64,000 nt of DNA from positions 62,001-126,000 of the forward strand of contig JAAEPZ010000173.1 of the NCBI GenBank assembly GCA_024231955.1. The letters run 5' to 3'. Source of the stretch: a bacterium (GTDB lineage Bacteria; Krumholzibacteriota; Krumholzibacteriia; JACNKJ01). The notes under the pieces are model-generated. The model saw nothing but the letters and a program-made list of their open reading frames with translations, was not told where the DNA came from and searched no databases. Both the position numbers and the translations under genes were made by a program. Below, one piece after another: positions 9,234-17,706 of the stretch; positions within the stretch are counted from its first letter, which is position 1; the number at the start of each line of letters is the position of its first letter.

Positions 9234-10715
9234 TCAGAGTTCGTGGGGCAGGAACTCCGTGCGGCTTTGAAAGAACTTGCCCGGCGGGTAATTGAGGTAA
9301 TTGCTGACCCGGGACGTATAGAGACAGGCAAAATCGCCAAGTTGATCACCGAACCTGCTCAACTCCGAATCCACCTTGCAGAGCGGCCCCCAGTACGGAT
9401 TGAACCGCGCATCGATGGTCTCCTCCACCTCCTTGATCGTCAGGAGCTTTCTGGTCAGTTTCCCCTCAATCTCACGCTCCTGGTCGGCGAATACCTCCAA
9501 CTGCGCGTCGATCTCGTCCAACTGATCCGGCGTCAGCGATTTGTAATTACTGATCTTCTTTTCGCTCAGCTTGTCGCGGTGATGTTTGCACTCGCGCAGA
9601 GTCTCCTGCAAGTCGGCATTCTTGATCTGGATCTTGTCCAGTCTTTTGTGATCCTGCTCATTCTCCATGATGGCCAGGATCTCATACTCAAGCTCCTCCA
9701 CCACCATCATCGTTCGCCACCCGCTGGTCTTTTTGGAGCGGAGGATATCGCCGAAGATATGATCGCCAATGTAAAGCACCTCATCGCCACGAGCACCGAT
9801 CTGGCTCTGCAGCATTGAGAAGTTGCCCCCGGAGAAGCACGGGACGTTATGACGCTCATCCTCATATGGTGCCCAGTTGTGACTTTCATCGAAAAATCCG
9901 GGTTTCCCGGCATCGACAACGATCAGGTCGAAATACTCCCACCAGCGACGATTCAACGAATCATCATTGAGAACCCAGGACAAAACGGTATCCGAGTATT
10001 TGTAATCCGAATTGGTGAGCAGGAACAGCTTCACGCCCTCGCGTCTGAATTTCTCAAGCGTAAACGGCAACTTGGGATCGCGGATGAAGCACTCGGACAT
10101 CCGCGGCATGACGATCTCCTTGAGAGTGCCGTCCTTGTGCACGAGGTCGACCGAATAGCGAATATCCGTGAACAGTTGCCGGAAGGTCAGGCCTTCGGGC
10201 CACCCCTCCAACTCGAGCTGATCCACGACGCTTGCATAGAGAGCAATCTCCGGCAGTCCGAAGAGAGTGTCGCTACTCCAGAACCGATCGCTGGAGAGTT
10301 TCAATGCACCGCTGGTGTAGAGCTCCTTCCTGTTCTCTTTGGACAGGGGACGCATTCCGTGAAAGGCGGTGGCTACGTAATGAAACTTATCCATCTTGAG
10401 GATATTCCCGAGCTTCTTGTCCACCACCAGCCCTCTGATGCCGAAGGCGGGATCGTAAAGAATATCCAGTAGTGAAGCGGGATAGCCTTTCTGCTCGACC
10501 AGGACCTCTCTGGCCAGATCAAAGGCCAACGCCTCGATGAAATTGCGATTGTAGAGCGCGAGAGTATGATCCAGGTCGAAACCGACCCAACGGATGCTGT
10601 TCATCCTGAGGTTGCGATTGACGAAGATCCTGTGATTTTTCTTAACGAACTGCTCGAAGTGATGCGGAGCGGTTATCCTGTTCAAGCTCGTCCTGTCTCT
10701 GTTTTTGTCAGTCAT
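9234..10715 (-). CDS. HAD-family 5'-nucleotidase (cN-II-like)
   Basis: The product belongs to the HAD-IG purine 5'-nucleotidase family, which dephosphorylates nucleoside monophosphates in the cytosol. The HAD motif I is GFDLDHTLALY (nucleophile and acid Asp two residues apart), motif II is LLTNSD, and late in the protein GDHIFGDILRSKK is the motif IV region typical of this family. The C-terminal part contains a long charged coiled coil (about DKIQIKNADLQ to EVEETI), as in cN-II relatives. The ORF is open to a GTG at 10820, but family members begin shortly before the VFVNRNL-like segment, so I prefer the ATG at 10715. It is a lone gene with no metabolic partners alongside. Confidence 0.85.
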   Translation of the reverse strand: MTDKNRDRTSLNRITAPHHFEQFVKKNHRIFVNRNLRMNSIRWVGFDLDHTLALYNRNFIEALAFDLAREVLVEQKGYPASLLDILYDPAFGIRGLVVDKKLGNILKMDKFHYVATAFHGMRPLSKENRKELYTSGALKLSSDRFWSSDTLFGLPEIALYASVVDQLELEGWPEGLTFRQLFTDIRYSVDLVHKDGTLKEIVMPRMSECFIRDPKLPFTLEKFRREGVKLFLLTNSDYKYSDTVLSWVLNDDSLNRRWWEYFDLIVVDAGKPGFFDESHNWAPYEDERHNVPCFSGGNFSMLQSQIGARGDEVLYIGDHIFGDILRSKKTSGWRTMMVVEELEYEILAIMENEQDHKRLDKIQIKNADLQETLRECKHHRDKLSEKKISNYKSLTPDQLDEIDAQLEVFADQEREIEGKLTRKLLTIKEVEETIDARFNPYWGPLCKVDSELSRFGDQLGDFACLYTSRVSNYLNYPPGKFFQSRTEFLPHEL

Positions 10716-10896
10716 ATATTCACTGTAATCAACATAGAGGCCCTGAAGCAACCCATGCTTCCCTGTTACTTCCCGAAACATCCGGTCATTGCAATATCCT
10801 TGCCAGTAGCTTCTCGCCACCGAGATCGATCATCAAGCACCTTGACTCGCCCTTCTCAGACAGGATAAAATTAACGCTCTTAACCCAATCACCCGG

Positions 10897-11406
10897 ATGG
10901 TCATGAAACTACTACTCGCACCTGTCCTCACTCTGGTGTTGTCCGTGGGACTACGCCCAGTCGATCTCTGGCCCGTCAACACCGGTGCCGAGGCGTTGGA
11001 GCAACCCGCTGTCGTCGCGATTCAGGGACATCCCGATTGGGAGGTGATCGATGAATTCGTGGGCATCAAGTATGAGATCAGCTTCCCGGTTGTGGTCACG
11101 GGCTATTCGAGCACAAGGGATCAATGCGATAATGATCCGTTCATCACCGCCTCAAACAAACAGGTTCGCCCGGGCATCATCGCATTGAGCCGCGACCTGC
11201 TGCAACGCTACAACCCCGATGCTCCATTCACGTGGGGCGACCGGGTTTACCTGAAGGGCTTCGGAGAGTTCACCGTCGAGGATTGCATGAACAGTCGCTA
11301 TACTCGTCGGGCCGATATCTGGTTTTCCGACAGACGCTCCGCAGCCGAGTGGGGCGTCAAGAAACTCGACCTGGTCGCCATCCCCACTACCCTCCTGATC
11401 AACTAA
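10897..11406 (+). CDS. Secreted 3D-domain protein (double-psi beta-barrel, lytic-transglycosylase-like)
   Basis: A small exported protein of 169 residues. After a hydrophobic leader (MKLLLAPVLTLVLSVG) comes a compact domain with VTGYSS near its start and DCMNSRYTRRADIWFSD near its end. The paired Asp in the last motif matches the 3D (Asp-Asp-Asp) domain found in MltA, YuiC/YabE-like resuscitation factors and other muralytic enzymes. A peptidoglycan-remodelling role is plausible. A second ATG two codons downstream (10903) may be the real start because it leaves a cleaner signal peptide; neither has a strong ribosome site. Confidence 0.7.
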   Translation: MVMKLLLAPVLTLVLSVGLRPVDLWPVNTGAEALEQPAVVAIQGHPDWEVIDEFVGIKYEISFPVVVTGYSSTRDQCDNDPFITASNKQVRPGIIALSRDLLQRYNPDAPFTWGDRVYLKGFGEFTVEDCMNSRYTRRADIWFSDRRSAAEWGVKKLDLVAIPTTLLIN

Positions 11407-11426
11407 CCATATAGCCTGTTCATGGA

Positions 11427-11456
11427 CAAAAAAAAGCGGAGCCCGACAGGCTCCGC
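11427..11456 (-). terminator. Rho-independent terminator for the sugar transferase gene
   Basis: On the minus strand, GCGGAGCC and GGCTCCGC (11449-11456 and 11436-11443) form a perfect 8-bp stem with a five-base loop, followed by T8 (A8 at 11428-11435 on the plus strand). It lies 28 bases after the stop at 11484. Confidence 0.92.
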
Positions 11457-11483
11457 CAAATTCGTAAGCCATGTAGAGACTGT

Positions 11484-12323
11484 CTACATCGCCCCCTCAC
11501 CCTTGATGACAACCCGAACCGTTCTGACGATGATCTTCAGATCATTCAGGAGGGAACACTTCTGGATGTAGTACTTGTCCAGCGTGATCTTCCGACGGAT
11601 ATGCTCAAGATCGGTGTCGTAACCGTTGCGAATCTGGGCCAGCCCCGTGATGCCGGGCTTCACTCCGAGACGATCCGTATATCCGGGGATCTGCTCCTCC
11701 AGATAGGTGATGATCTCGGGACGCTCCGGACGGGGACCGACGATACTCATGTTGCCCATCAGGACATTGAAGAACTGCGGGATCTCGTCGATACGGGTGC
11801 GACGGATGAAAGCGCCGATGCGCGTGATCCGGGCGTCGTCTTTCTTGGCCAGTTGAATTCCGTTCTTCTCGGCATCGCTGACCATACTGCGGAACTTGTA
11901 GATCTTGAAGGGGCGCCCATGCGCCTCAGCCTGACGACGATCGTTCTTGCGACGTTCCGAAAAGGCGCTGATGTTGGAACCACCGCGGCGATCGCCGGTC
12001 CTTAAATTAAGACCCGTGCGCTTCTGGGTATAAAGCACCGGTCCCGGGCTCTCGATACGGATCATGAGAGCCACGATCAGGAATACAGGGCTGAGTGCCA
12101 GAATCGCCAGTGATGAGAAGATTATGTCGAAAAATCTGATCATCAAACGGGTAAATCGACTGTACTGACGTTCATTGACGATATTCCCCCGATATCCATG
12201 ACGGCTCAACCACTTCAGTGAAGGGTCACTGTCAGGGTTGATCACAGTGGACAGTTGGGGGCGGTCCTTACTGCGAAAAGACTCCAGGAAATCATCTGCA
12301 AGTTCTGTTTTTTTCATAACCAA
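11484..12323 (-). CDS. Initiating phosphoglycosyl transferase (bacterial sugar transferase, WcaJ/PglC-like)
   Basis: This enzyme moves a sugar-1-phosphate from a UDP-sugar to undecaprenyl phosphate, the first membrane step of exopolysaccharide synthesis. It has a single membrane helix ([21 protein letters not shown]) followed by the usual [25 protein letters not shown] and GPRPERPE motifs; the Asp-Glu in RIDEIPQ is the catalytic pair of the family. There is no N-terminal CoA-binding or multi-helix domain, only about 50 extra residues. Between RTG and the KFRSM motif lies an insert of roughly 30 residues rich in Arg and Asp ([20 protein letters not shown]) that most relatives lack. It is transcribed alone and ends at a strong terminator. 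It most likely primes the repeat unit for the downstream glycosyltransferases. Confidence 0.9.
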   Translation of the reverse strand: MVMKKTELADDFLESFRSKDRPQLSTVINPDSDPSLKWLSRHGYRGNIVNERQYSRFTRLMIRFFDIIFSSLAILALSPVFLIVALMIRIESPGPVLYTQKRTGLNLRTGDRRGGSNISAFSERRKNDRRQAEAHGRPFKIYKFRSMVSDAEKNGIQLAKKDDARITRIGAFIRRTRIDEIPQFFNVLMGNMSIVGPRPERPEIITYLEEQIPGYTDRLGVKPGITGLAQIRNGYDTDLEHIRRKITLDKYYIQKCSLLNDLKIIVRTVRVVIKGEGAM

Positions 12324-12368
12324 CCACGTCTGTGATGCTTGATGTTATTAATCCATGTGATTAGACGC

Positions 12369-12395
12369 AATCACGATACCAAAATCACGATACCA
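12369..12395. repeat. Two direct 13-base repeats upstream of the sugar transferase gene
   Basis: AATCACGATACCA occurs at 12369-12381 and again at 12383-12395, a 14-base period. It lies 46-72 bases upstream of the ATG of the initiating transferase, where an operator could sit. Confidence 0.6.
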
Positions 12396-12464
12396 TTCAT
12401 TCGATGTGGCGAATGTAAGCCAGCACACATTTTTGCAACATTCGCCTAAAAAAAACCAGCGATC

Positions 12465-12523
12465 TCAATTTCTCTTGCCCCCCCCTGGCCAAGTGCGGAT
12501 GCTTGTGCATCCCGCGAAATTGA
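12465..12523. repeat. Nested inverted repeat (possible structured leader or binding site)
   Basis: TCAATTTC (12465-12472) and GAAATTGA (12516-12523) are exact inverted repeats enclosing an inner hairpin, GGATGC (12497-12502), loop TTGT, GCATCC (12507-12512), with outer pairs GC and GC around it. There is no T-run, so it is not a simple terminator. It does not match a riboswitch class I know. Confidence 0.5.
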
Positions 12524-12771
12524 GTCACCACCTCACTCGCACCCCGTCATCATCATATCTTCTGACGGGCTATTTAGGTGGATCAGTATATCATTTCCCC
12601 CAATCTGTAAACAAGGGAAGTAAGCTACTTTTCAGTATTTTTTTCACTATCGCAATAAACGGGGTCGGGTGTAGTTCATAACACGCACAAGAGATGAGAA
12701 TGATCCCATCTCTTACACGAAAACCTTCGGACATTTCGACACTGGCAAGATAGGGCAGATGCCCACTGCCA

Positions 12772-13746
12772 TCAATTGCCTAAAGAGGGACGGAAGAATT
12801 TAAAAGGGGAGAACTTTGCCCCACCAAGAAGGCGGATACTCACTGCGTGAACATCCCCCAGATGCTCGTGCGATCGGTAGGAATAGTCCATAGTGATGCC
12901 TGACACATTGACGCCCGCGCCAAAACTGAGCTGCCCGGCAGTTTCGCCTTCACTTTCCAGAAGGTGGGAATAACCTGCACGCAGGACCAGACGGTCGGCA
13001 AACAGATACTCGGCGCCGGAACACAGGGACGCCCCCCAGAACTGCGGCTTGTAGTATTCTGTCGTTATGGTCAGCCCGGTTCTGGGGAAGAAACGGGCGG
13101 CACCGATGGAAAACTCACGGTCCAGCTTGTAGCTCTCCCCATCTTCATACTCGATGCCATTACCCAGATGGCTTGCGACGGCACTCATGTAGATACCGGA
13201 GGCTACCAGGCCGACTCCAACATCGCCTGCCCACCCGGAGGCCTTGTCACCGGCCAGATACTGGCGGACATTGTAGAAATTGGCCCCCAAATCGACCCGA
13301 TTAACAAAACGACCGGCCCAGCTGAACCCGGCAGCCATATCGTAGACATCAACCTCACCAACCTCCGCCATCGCGGAATCGTAGACGGTGATCGGCGCCA
13401 GATGCAGATATCGGCAATGCAGGGCAACCCGCCCCAACCCCTGCGGCAGGGATGTCGCCAGGGCGAAGGTTTCATACTGCAGCCCCTGATACCACTCCTG
13501 ATGACTGAACTGGAGCTGGACCCCCCGATCGGTTGCCAGCAGAGCGGGATTCTTGAAAATGGAGGATAGATCACCTGGCAGTGCGGCCGTAGCACCGGCC
13601 AGCGCCAGATCGCGAGCGCCCACCGGCATACTCAGAAAATCGGCCGCATTACCACCGGCTCCAGTGGAGGCCAGCACGGAACAGGGGATAGTGAAGCCCG
13701 CAATGATCAGGAGGCTTAAGAGGATGTAAATCCACAACTTGCGCAT
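12772..13746 (-). CDS. PorV/PorQ-like outer-membrane beta-barrel protein
   Basis: The 324-residue product has a signal peptide (MRKLWIYILLSLLIIAG, cleavage near VLAST) and then the PorV/PorQ-family opening GGNAADFLSMPVGARDLALAGA, followed by alternating amphipathic strands to the C-terminus. Family members are FadL-like barrels; PorV is a shuttle/attachment component of the type IX secretion system, and many paralogues in FCB bacteria have no known role. I start at the ATG at 13746 because AAGGA lies seven bases upstream; the frame remains open further up but without a leader. It is a single gene, flanked by sugar-export genes. With three FlgD/T9SS-tailed proteins in the window, a secretion role is reasonable but inferred. 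Confidence 0.75.
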   Translation of the reverse strand: MRKLWIYILLSLLIIAGFTIPCSVLASTGAGGNAADFLSMPVGARDLALAGATAALPGDLSSIFKNPALLATDRGVQLQFSHQEWYQGLQYETFALATSLPQGLGRVALHCRYLHLAPITVYDSAMAEVGEVDVYDMAAGFSWAGRFVNRVDLGANFYNVRQYLAGDKASGWAGDVGVGLVASGIYMSAVASHLGNGIEYEDGESYKLDREFSIGAARFFPRTGLTITTEYYKPQFWGASLCSGAEYLFADRLVLRAGYSHLLESEGETAGQLSFGAGVNVSGITMDYSYRSHEHLGDVHAVSIRLLGGAKFSPFKFFRPSLGN

Positions 13747-14294
13747 GATGTTGTCCTTACGAGGTGCAGCGCGGCGCTGGTGTTCTAGACCTGACGTTAT
13801 CTCGAAAAAGTCCATAAGATTTGATTCGGCCATCCCTGGAGAGATGTAAAGTGAAGCGAACACCACGCTTACAGCAGGGCATATGCCAACCATGTAATAT
13901 CCTGCAAATTCTCGAAACGTCCTCAAATGCCCTGTTGGGGCTCATCAAAAGCAGAAGAACAAAATGTCAATAGAGAGCCAGACGCATCCAACCCCGAATC
14001 CGTGGAATTGGCAAGTATTTTTCCACCCTACAGGGAATACCTCTGAAGACGCGCTGGTCCCAGTGAACTCGACCGGGGTCAAAAAATGGGATTATCGGGC
14101 TGGATTCGGGGCCGAATGATGCAGATTTGCTCGCCTGCGAGCAGCCGATTCCCGATATGCAAAACTCGGCGGACTGAGTATCGCCAAGTATCCTCGCCCT
14201 ACTCGAAACCGGGGCGAGGATACACCTCGGGACGGGGATCCACAGCAATATGGGGAGAGCGGAAAAAGGGGCGGCGCCGGTAATCGACAGCCCG
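13747..14294. other. Intergenic region, no convincing gene
   Basis: A 548-base gap between two minus-strand genes. Short open frames exist but none has a start signal or recognisable product. It holds a perfect 12-bp inverted repeat (14188-14223), a short palindrome at about 14128-14143, and a TTGACA box on the minus strand near 13969-13974 that could be the -35 of a promoter for the PorV-like gene, although no good -10 follows. Confidence 0.5.
14188..14223. repeat. Perfect 12-bp inverted repeat
   Basis: GTATCCTCGCCC (14188-14199) and GGGCGAGGATAC (14212-14223) with a 12-base loop, 71 bases beyond the stop of the gene at 14295-15365. No T-tract follows on either strand, so it may be a Rho-type or processing hairpin, or a protein-binding site. 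Confidence 0.6.
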
Positions 14295-15365
14295 TCAGAA
14301 GGTGCGGGTCCAGGCCAGACCGGGGCTTCCCAGGGGAGAGATTGCCATCGTTAGCTGATTCTCCCTGATTGACGGGCCCTCGGAGGGGTGGTTGATCAAT
14401 GCGTCGAGCACGCTGATCAGCCAGACACCTCCTGCCAGACCCGCATAAAGATTGACATCCCTGTCAGCCCTGCTCACCAGATCATCAAGCCGTGTCAGCT
14501 CACGACTGTCCGCCGGACTCAGGCCATCGGTTGCCAGGTACGTATAAAGGATACTGCGATCCGAGAGATGTTTCCTCTGTCGCAGGTAGCTGTCGAGCAA
14601 TCCCTGAACAAGGTAGATCTCGACCGCGGAATAGAAGGTCGCACGAGCTTGCCTGCGATACGCCTGTCCCATCCCGGGCCAGAGAATCGAGGCGCAGACC
14701 GCCTTGGCGCGCGAAAGACGCGGTACGCGGAGGAAAATCTGGTCAGAGCGGGTAGTCGCACGCAACGGGCTGTTCAGCCACCAACCCTCAAATATCAAAG
14801 CGACCGCGAAACCGCCGGTGACCATGCTCTGCAGTTGATGATGCTCCTCCAGCTTATCGCTGCGGCCTGCGATCATCTCGATCTCCACACCCAGACGCTC
14901 CCGCATTGGGGAATCGGACATGATCTCATAGCGGTTGAGCAGGTTCTGATGGTCTACGATCAGATCGTCGTATTCCAGGGAGGTCAGGAGCGTGTTGGCG
15001 GCGAGATAGGAGAGTCCGCCAAGTTCACACAAGCCGTGAAGGCGGCGTCCGGACAGATAGCTACCCATCCCGGGCATGACGGTACCGAGGGCTGTGTTCC
15101 GAAAACGATGGCTCTTGAGCTGTGGGCGTCCATCGGTTCCCCAGTCGATATTGGCGCGATGATATTCGAAGCCCCTGCCCCCGACCTCGATTCTGGAGAA
15201 TACCTCTGCTCCATCAATGGAAAAGGGGGTTAGAGACCGGAGTTCGAATGCACCGGAAAGCTCAACCGGGAGATCGGTTTTGGGAGAATCGAAGGCAACC
15301 TCCTGGCTTAAAGCCGAGACGGCCACCGACACCAGTAGACAACCAATTGCTACACTTCTCAGCAC
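14295..15365 (-). CDS. DUF5683-like membrane protein
   Basis: I place the start at GTG 15365 because AAGGAG lies six bases upstream and a clean signal peptide follows (LRSVAIGCLLVSVAVSALSQ); the open frame further upstream overlaps the neighbouring gene. The mature protein has an N-terminal region of about 75 residues, then two repeated membrane-associated segments, each opening with a Pro-Gly-Met-Gly phrase (VMPGMGSYLSGR and LWPGMGQAYRRQ). This PGxGQxY type of motif is typical of the DUF5683 family, whose function is unknown. It follows the flippase-like and Wza-like genes at short distance and is probably cotranscribed with them (order: 17383 to 14295), suggesting an accessory role in polysaccharide export. 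Confidence 0.65.
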   Translation of the reverse strand: MLRSVAIGCLLVSVAVSALSQEVAFDSPKTDLPVELSGAFELRSLTPFSIDGAEVFSRIEVGGRGFEYHRANIDWGTDGRPQLKSHRFRNTALGTVMPGMGSYLSGRRLHGLCELGGLSYLAANTLLTSLEYDDLIVDHQNLLNRYEIMSDSPMRERLGVEIEMIAGRSDKLEEHHQLQSMVTGGFAVALIFEGWWLNSPLRATTRSDQIFLRVPRLSRAKAVCASILWPGMGQAYRRQARATFYSAVEIYLVQGLLDSYLRQRKHLSDRSILYTYLATDGLSPADSRELTRLDDLVSRADRDVNLYAGLAGGVWLISVLDALINHPSEGPSIRENQLTMAISPLGSPGLAWTRTF

Positions 15366-15384
15366 GACTGACTCCTTAACCCGA

Positions 15385-16386
15385 TCAAGACTTATCGACA
15401 CGATCCTCCGCATCGGGGACGTTCTGGAAACCTTGCCACAGACGGGATCCAAAATGCCAACGTCGATCCAACCAGACAAGGCTTAATATACCGAGAATCA
15501 CAGCAAACCAGAGTGTCGTCAAGCGGACAAGGATAGTACCGGCCGTTGCCGGCCCTTTTGCCACGGATTTGGTGATCAACATTACGACCAGCCCACCCTC
15601 CGTCACACCAAGCCCACCCGGCAGGAAGGCGAGCGCCCCCGCCAGAGTAGCCAGGGAGTAGATGAAAACCGCATCAGCCAGACCCAGGGCAACCCCAAAA
15701 GCCTCGAGGGCGAAAACCAGCGCCCAACACTCCCAGAACCAGGCAACGGCGCTCAGGAGCAATAGAGGCGGGAGGTTCTTGGGATGGAGCAGAACACGTG
15801 CACTATCCAGGACCCTGGTCGCCGGCTCAACGAACCGAGCCAGCGGCTTGACTCGACCGAGTATCGTCAGCAGCAGACGCTCGATCCTACGTGAGGTGAT
15901 GATGGCGAAAAACAGTCCCATCAGGGCCAGGCCGACAACCCAGGCCCAGCCGCCATATCCGCGGCTGCAGACCCCGATCGAGGCCAGCAGAAGCAAGCCG
16001 CCCAGGTCGGTATAGCGTTCAGCGAACACCACAGGAGCCGTTCGAGCCAGAGGGGCGCCGACTATCTGCTTGAGGAGCACGGACTTGAAGACCTCACCCA
16101 ATTTACCCGGAGTAATGGACATGGCGAAACCGCTCGTAAAAACGGAGATACTGTCGGCGAGTTTGAGGCGAATATCCAGCAATCGCAGGAAATAGGACCA
16201 CTTGAAGAAGCGGAAAATGTAGTTGCCCAGCGACAGCAGCAGCAACAGGGGCAACAACGACAGGCGCATCCCCCTCAGGGCCGTCATGGTCTCTTCGTAA
16301 TCAGCCAGAAAGACCATGACAATCATCACGATCATCCCGGCGATTATCGAGAACAGGAAGGTTCTTTTCAGTCTGATACCGGCCAC
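15385..16386 (-). CDS. Flippase-like / lysylphosphatidylglycerol-synthase-TM-family membrane protein
   Basis: A 333-residue polytopic membrane protein with about eight hydrophobic segments, matching the UPF0104/AglD family (the same fold as the MprF N-terminal flippase part). Supporting phrases are SLGNYIFRFFKWSYFLRLL near residue 55, FAMSITPGKLGEVFKS and, late, FLPGGLGVTEGG; the paired GKLGE and PGGLGVTEG motifs are the hallmark of this family. Members are thought to translocate lipids or lipid-linked sugars. It ends 19 bases before the next gene's GTG and begins 4 bases after the Wza-like gene, so it is in one operon with export genes, where lipid-carrier flipping would be a sensible role. 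Confidence 0.82.
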   Translation of the reverse strand: MAGIRLKRTFLFSIIAGMIVMIVMVFLADYEETMTALRGMRLSLLPLLLLLSLGNYIFRFFKWSYFLRLLDIRLKLADSISVFTSGFAMSITPGKLGEVFKSVLLKQIVGAPLARTAPVVFAERYTDLGGLLLLASIGVCSRGYGGWAWVVGLALMGLFFAIITSRRIERLLLTILGRVKPLARFVEPATRVLDSARVLLHPKNLPPLLLLSAVAWFWECWALVFALEAFGVALGLADAVFIYSLATLAGALAFLPGGLGVTEGGLVVMLITKSVAKGPATAGTILVRLTTLWFAVILGILSLVWLDRRWHFGSRLWQGFQNVPDAEDRVDKS

Positions 16387-16390
16387 ACTT

Positions 16391-17383
16391 CTAGTTGGAG
16401 CTGTTATTGATCAGGATGATACTGGTCACCAAAGTAGCCAGCCCTGTCAGAATAGCCAGATTATTGCGTATCAGACGTGAGAACTGCCGGCTCTGAGTGA
16501 CATAGATCGTATCTCCCGCCAACACTTTGGGGTTATCGGTCCGATCCGCGTCATCCAGGTACTCGCTGATGCTCAACTCGAATCGGATCAGGCTGCCGTC
16601 GGCCCGCGTACGGAGAAGCAGAACCTCATCCATGTCGGCATCGTCGGTCGGACCTCCGGCTTGGAGAATCAACCCGAGGAGATCCTGGTTATCGGCCTCC
16701 AGCCTGTAGATGCCGGGACGAAGTACCTCACCCAGGACGTAGACGCTGTCTCGCCCGATATAGGCGCCGGCGAGAGCCGGCTGCGGCGGTACGTCAACAC
16801 TGTCGCCCGGATGGAGAGGGATCGGTTCCAGCGTGCCGCCGGCGGTGATCCTCGCCTGGAGATTGACGATCTCAACCGTCCGTTCTCCGTTCACCAGACG
16901 CGTGATCCGCACCCGACTCAGATCGCCCTGAGGCGATACGCCTCCGGCTTCGCGAATGGCGCTCCAGACATCGGGGACCGGATACAACGCATATTTCCCG
17001 GGCTGGCTGACGGAACCCAGAACGAAGATCGCCTTGCTGTTGTACTCCTTGACCTCCAGCGAGACGCGAGTGACTTCACGGTGGTAGATCTGGATATCCT
17101 CAAGGATCTCCTGCTGCACCTCGGACAGTGTCCGATTCTCCACGTTGACATAGCCGATCAGGGGCACATTCAATCTGCCCCCCTCATCCACTACCATCTC
17201 GCGATCCAGCTCCGTTTTCTGCCACACCGTCAGGGTCAGAACATCCCTGGAACCTATCCTGTAGAGGTCAACATCCGCAACCGGTTGTGCCGCAAGCTGT
17301 AAGCTGGGGACAGCGCTCAACAACAGAACCGCCGCCATGACAATCAAACTTTTTCGGCTGCAACCTAGATTCATCAAAGACAC
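16391..17383 (-). CDS. Polysaccharide export protein (Wza-like, SLBB domains)
   Basis: The 330-residue product has an N-terminal signal (RKSLIVMAAVLLLSAVPSLQ) and the Poly_export opening YRIGSRDVLTLTVWQ, followed by a region with GGRLNVPLIGYVNVENRT. Two SLBB repeats follow: FVLGSVSQPGKYAL with the ensuing REAGGVSPQGD, and VYVLGEVLRPGIYRL with LQAGGPTDDAD. A hydrophobic C-terminal helix (LAILTGLATLVTSIILI) would be an amphipathic outer-membrane or inner-membrane anchor. In Wza-type systems this protein forms the periplasmic/outer-membrane exit channel for the polymer. No lipobox Cys is placed at the signal end; a Cys (LGCSRKS) sits before the hydrophobic core instead. It is first in an operon with the flippase-like gene; its partners Wzz and BY-kinase lie 39 kb away at 55817-58293. 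Confidence 0.88.
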   Translation of the reverse strand: MSLMNLGCSRKSLIVMAAVLLLSAVPSLQLAAQPVADVDLYRIGSRDVLTLTVWQKTELDREMVVDEGGRLNVPLIGYVNVENRTLSEVQQEILEDIQIYHREVTRVSLEVKEYNSKAIFVLGSVSQPGKYALYPVPDVWSAIREAGGVSPQGDLSRVRITRLVNGERTVEIVNLQARITAGGTLEPIPLHPGDSVDVPPQPALAGAYIGRDSVYVLGEVLRPGIYRLEADNQDLLGLILQAGGPTDDADMDEVLLLRTRADGSLIRFELSISEYLDDADRTDNPKVLAGDTIYVTQSRQFSRLIRNNLAILTGLATLVTSIILINNSSN

Positions 17384-17706
17384 GAAGGCCTCCCGGTAAT
17401 GGTGAACACAGGGACATTAAAAGGCATTATTGGGCCTGTCTAGAGGTTTATCGGACCCATCACCCGTCACCTTCAGCAGAAATGAGGGAATGTTAATTGC
17501 ATACCTATCTTCAAGGGGTTGGAGATTTGATTATTGAGTTTCTCTCCCCGAATCCGAACAGGGTCGCCGTGCAATTCCCACTTACGCATTCGACCCTATT
17601 TCGACCCTATATAGTGCTTGTGTTATTTCACATGTTCGGCTAGCTTCCGCACGTTGCTTGACAACGGTTTTACCGAACTTTGAAAAAGAACTGGACGGCT
17701 AACTCG
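17384..17706. other. Divergent promoter region between export operon and PEP-CTERM gene
   Basis: A 323-base A+T-richer gap with no gene. It must hold promoters for both the Wza-like operon (minus) and the PEP-CTERM gene (plus). Apart from the tandem repeat at 17589-17610 and a TATAGT box I see no standard sigma-70 pair in a convincing position; a TTGACA at 17658-17663 has only TGAAAA 17 bases later, too close to the start codon. Confidence 0.5.
17589..17615 (+). promoter_or_regulatory. Tandem 11-base direct repeat next to a -10-like box upstream of the PEP-CTERM gene
   Basis: TTCGACCCTAT is repeated exactly at 17589-17599 and 17600-17610, an 11-base (about one helical turn) period, and TATAGT follows at 17610-17615. 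There is no -35 match. The layout suits an activator-dependent promoter with a dimeric regulator bound in place of the -35 box, but the regulator is unknown. Confidence 0.45.

Larger units (their letters stand above)
12324..12771. other. Intergenic region with repeats, no gene seen
   Basis: This 448-base gap precedes the sugar transferase gene (minus strand) and follows the PorV-like gene. It is more A+T rich than its surroundings and I see no credible coding frame. It contains a 13-base direct repeat (12369-12395) and an inverted-repeat structure (12465-12523), both listed separately. It presumably holds the promoter for 11484-12323. Confidence 0.6.

Noticed and set aside
12465..12523. A c-di-GMP (GEMM) or other riboswitch
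   Set aside because: The nested repeats fold, but the conserved GEMM core sequences are not present; left as an unclassified inverted repeat.
17638..17665. A possible sigma-54 promoter before the PEP-CTERM gene
   Set aside because: GG and GC elements are present but not at the required 10-base separation (TTGC is not preceded by a GG in the right place).
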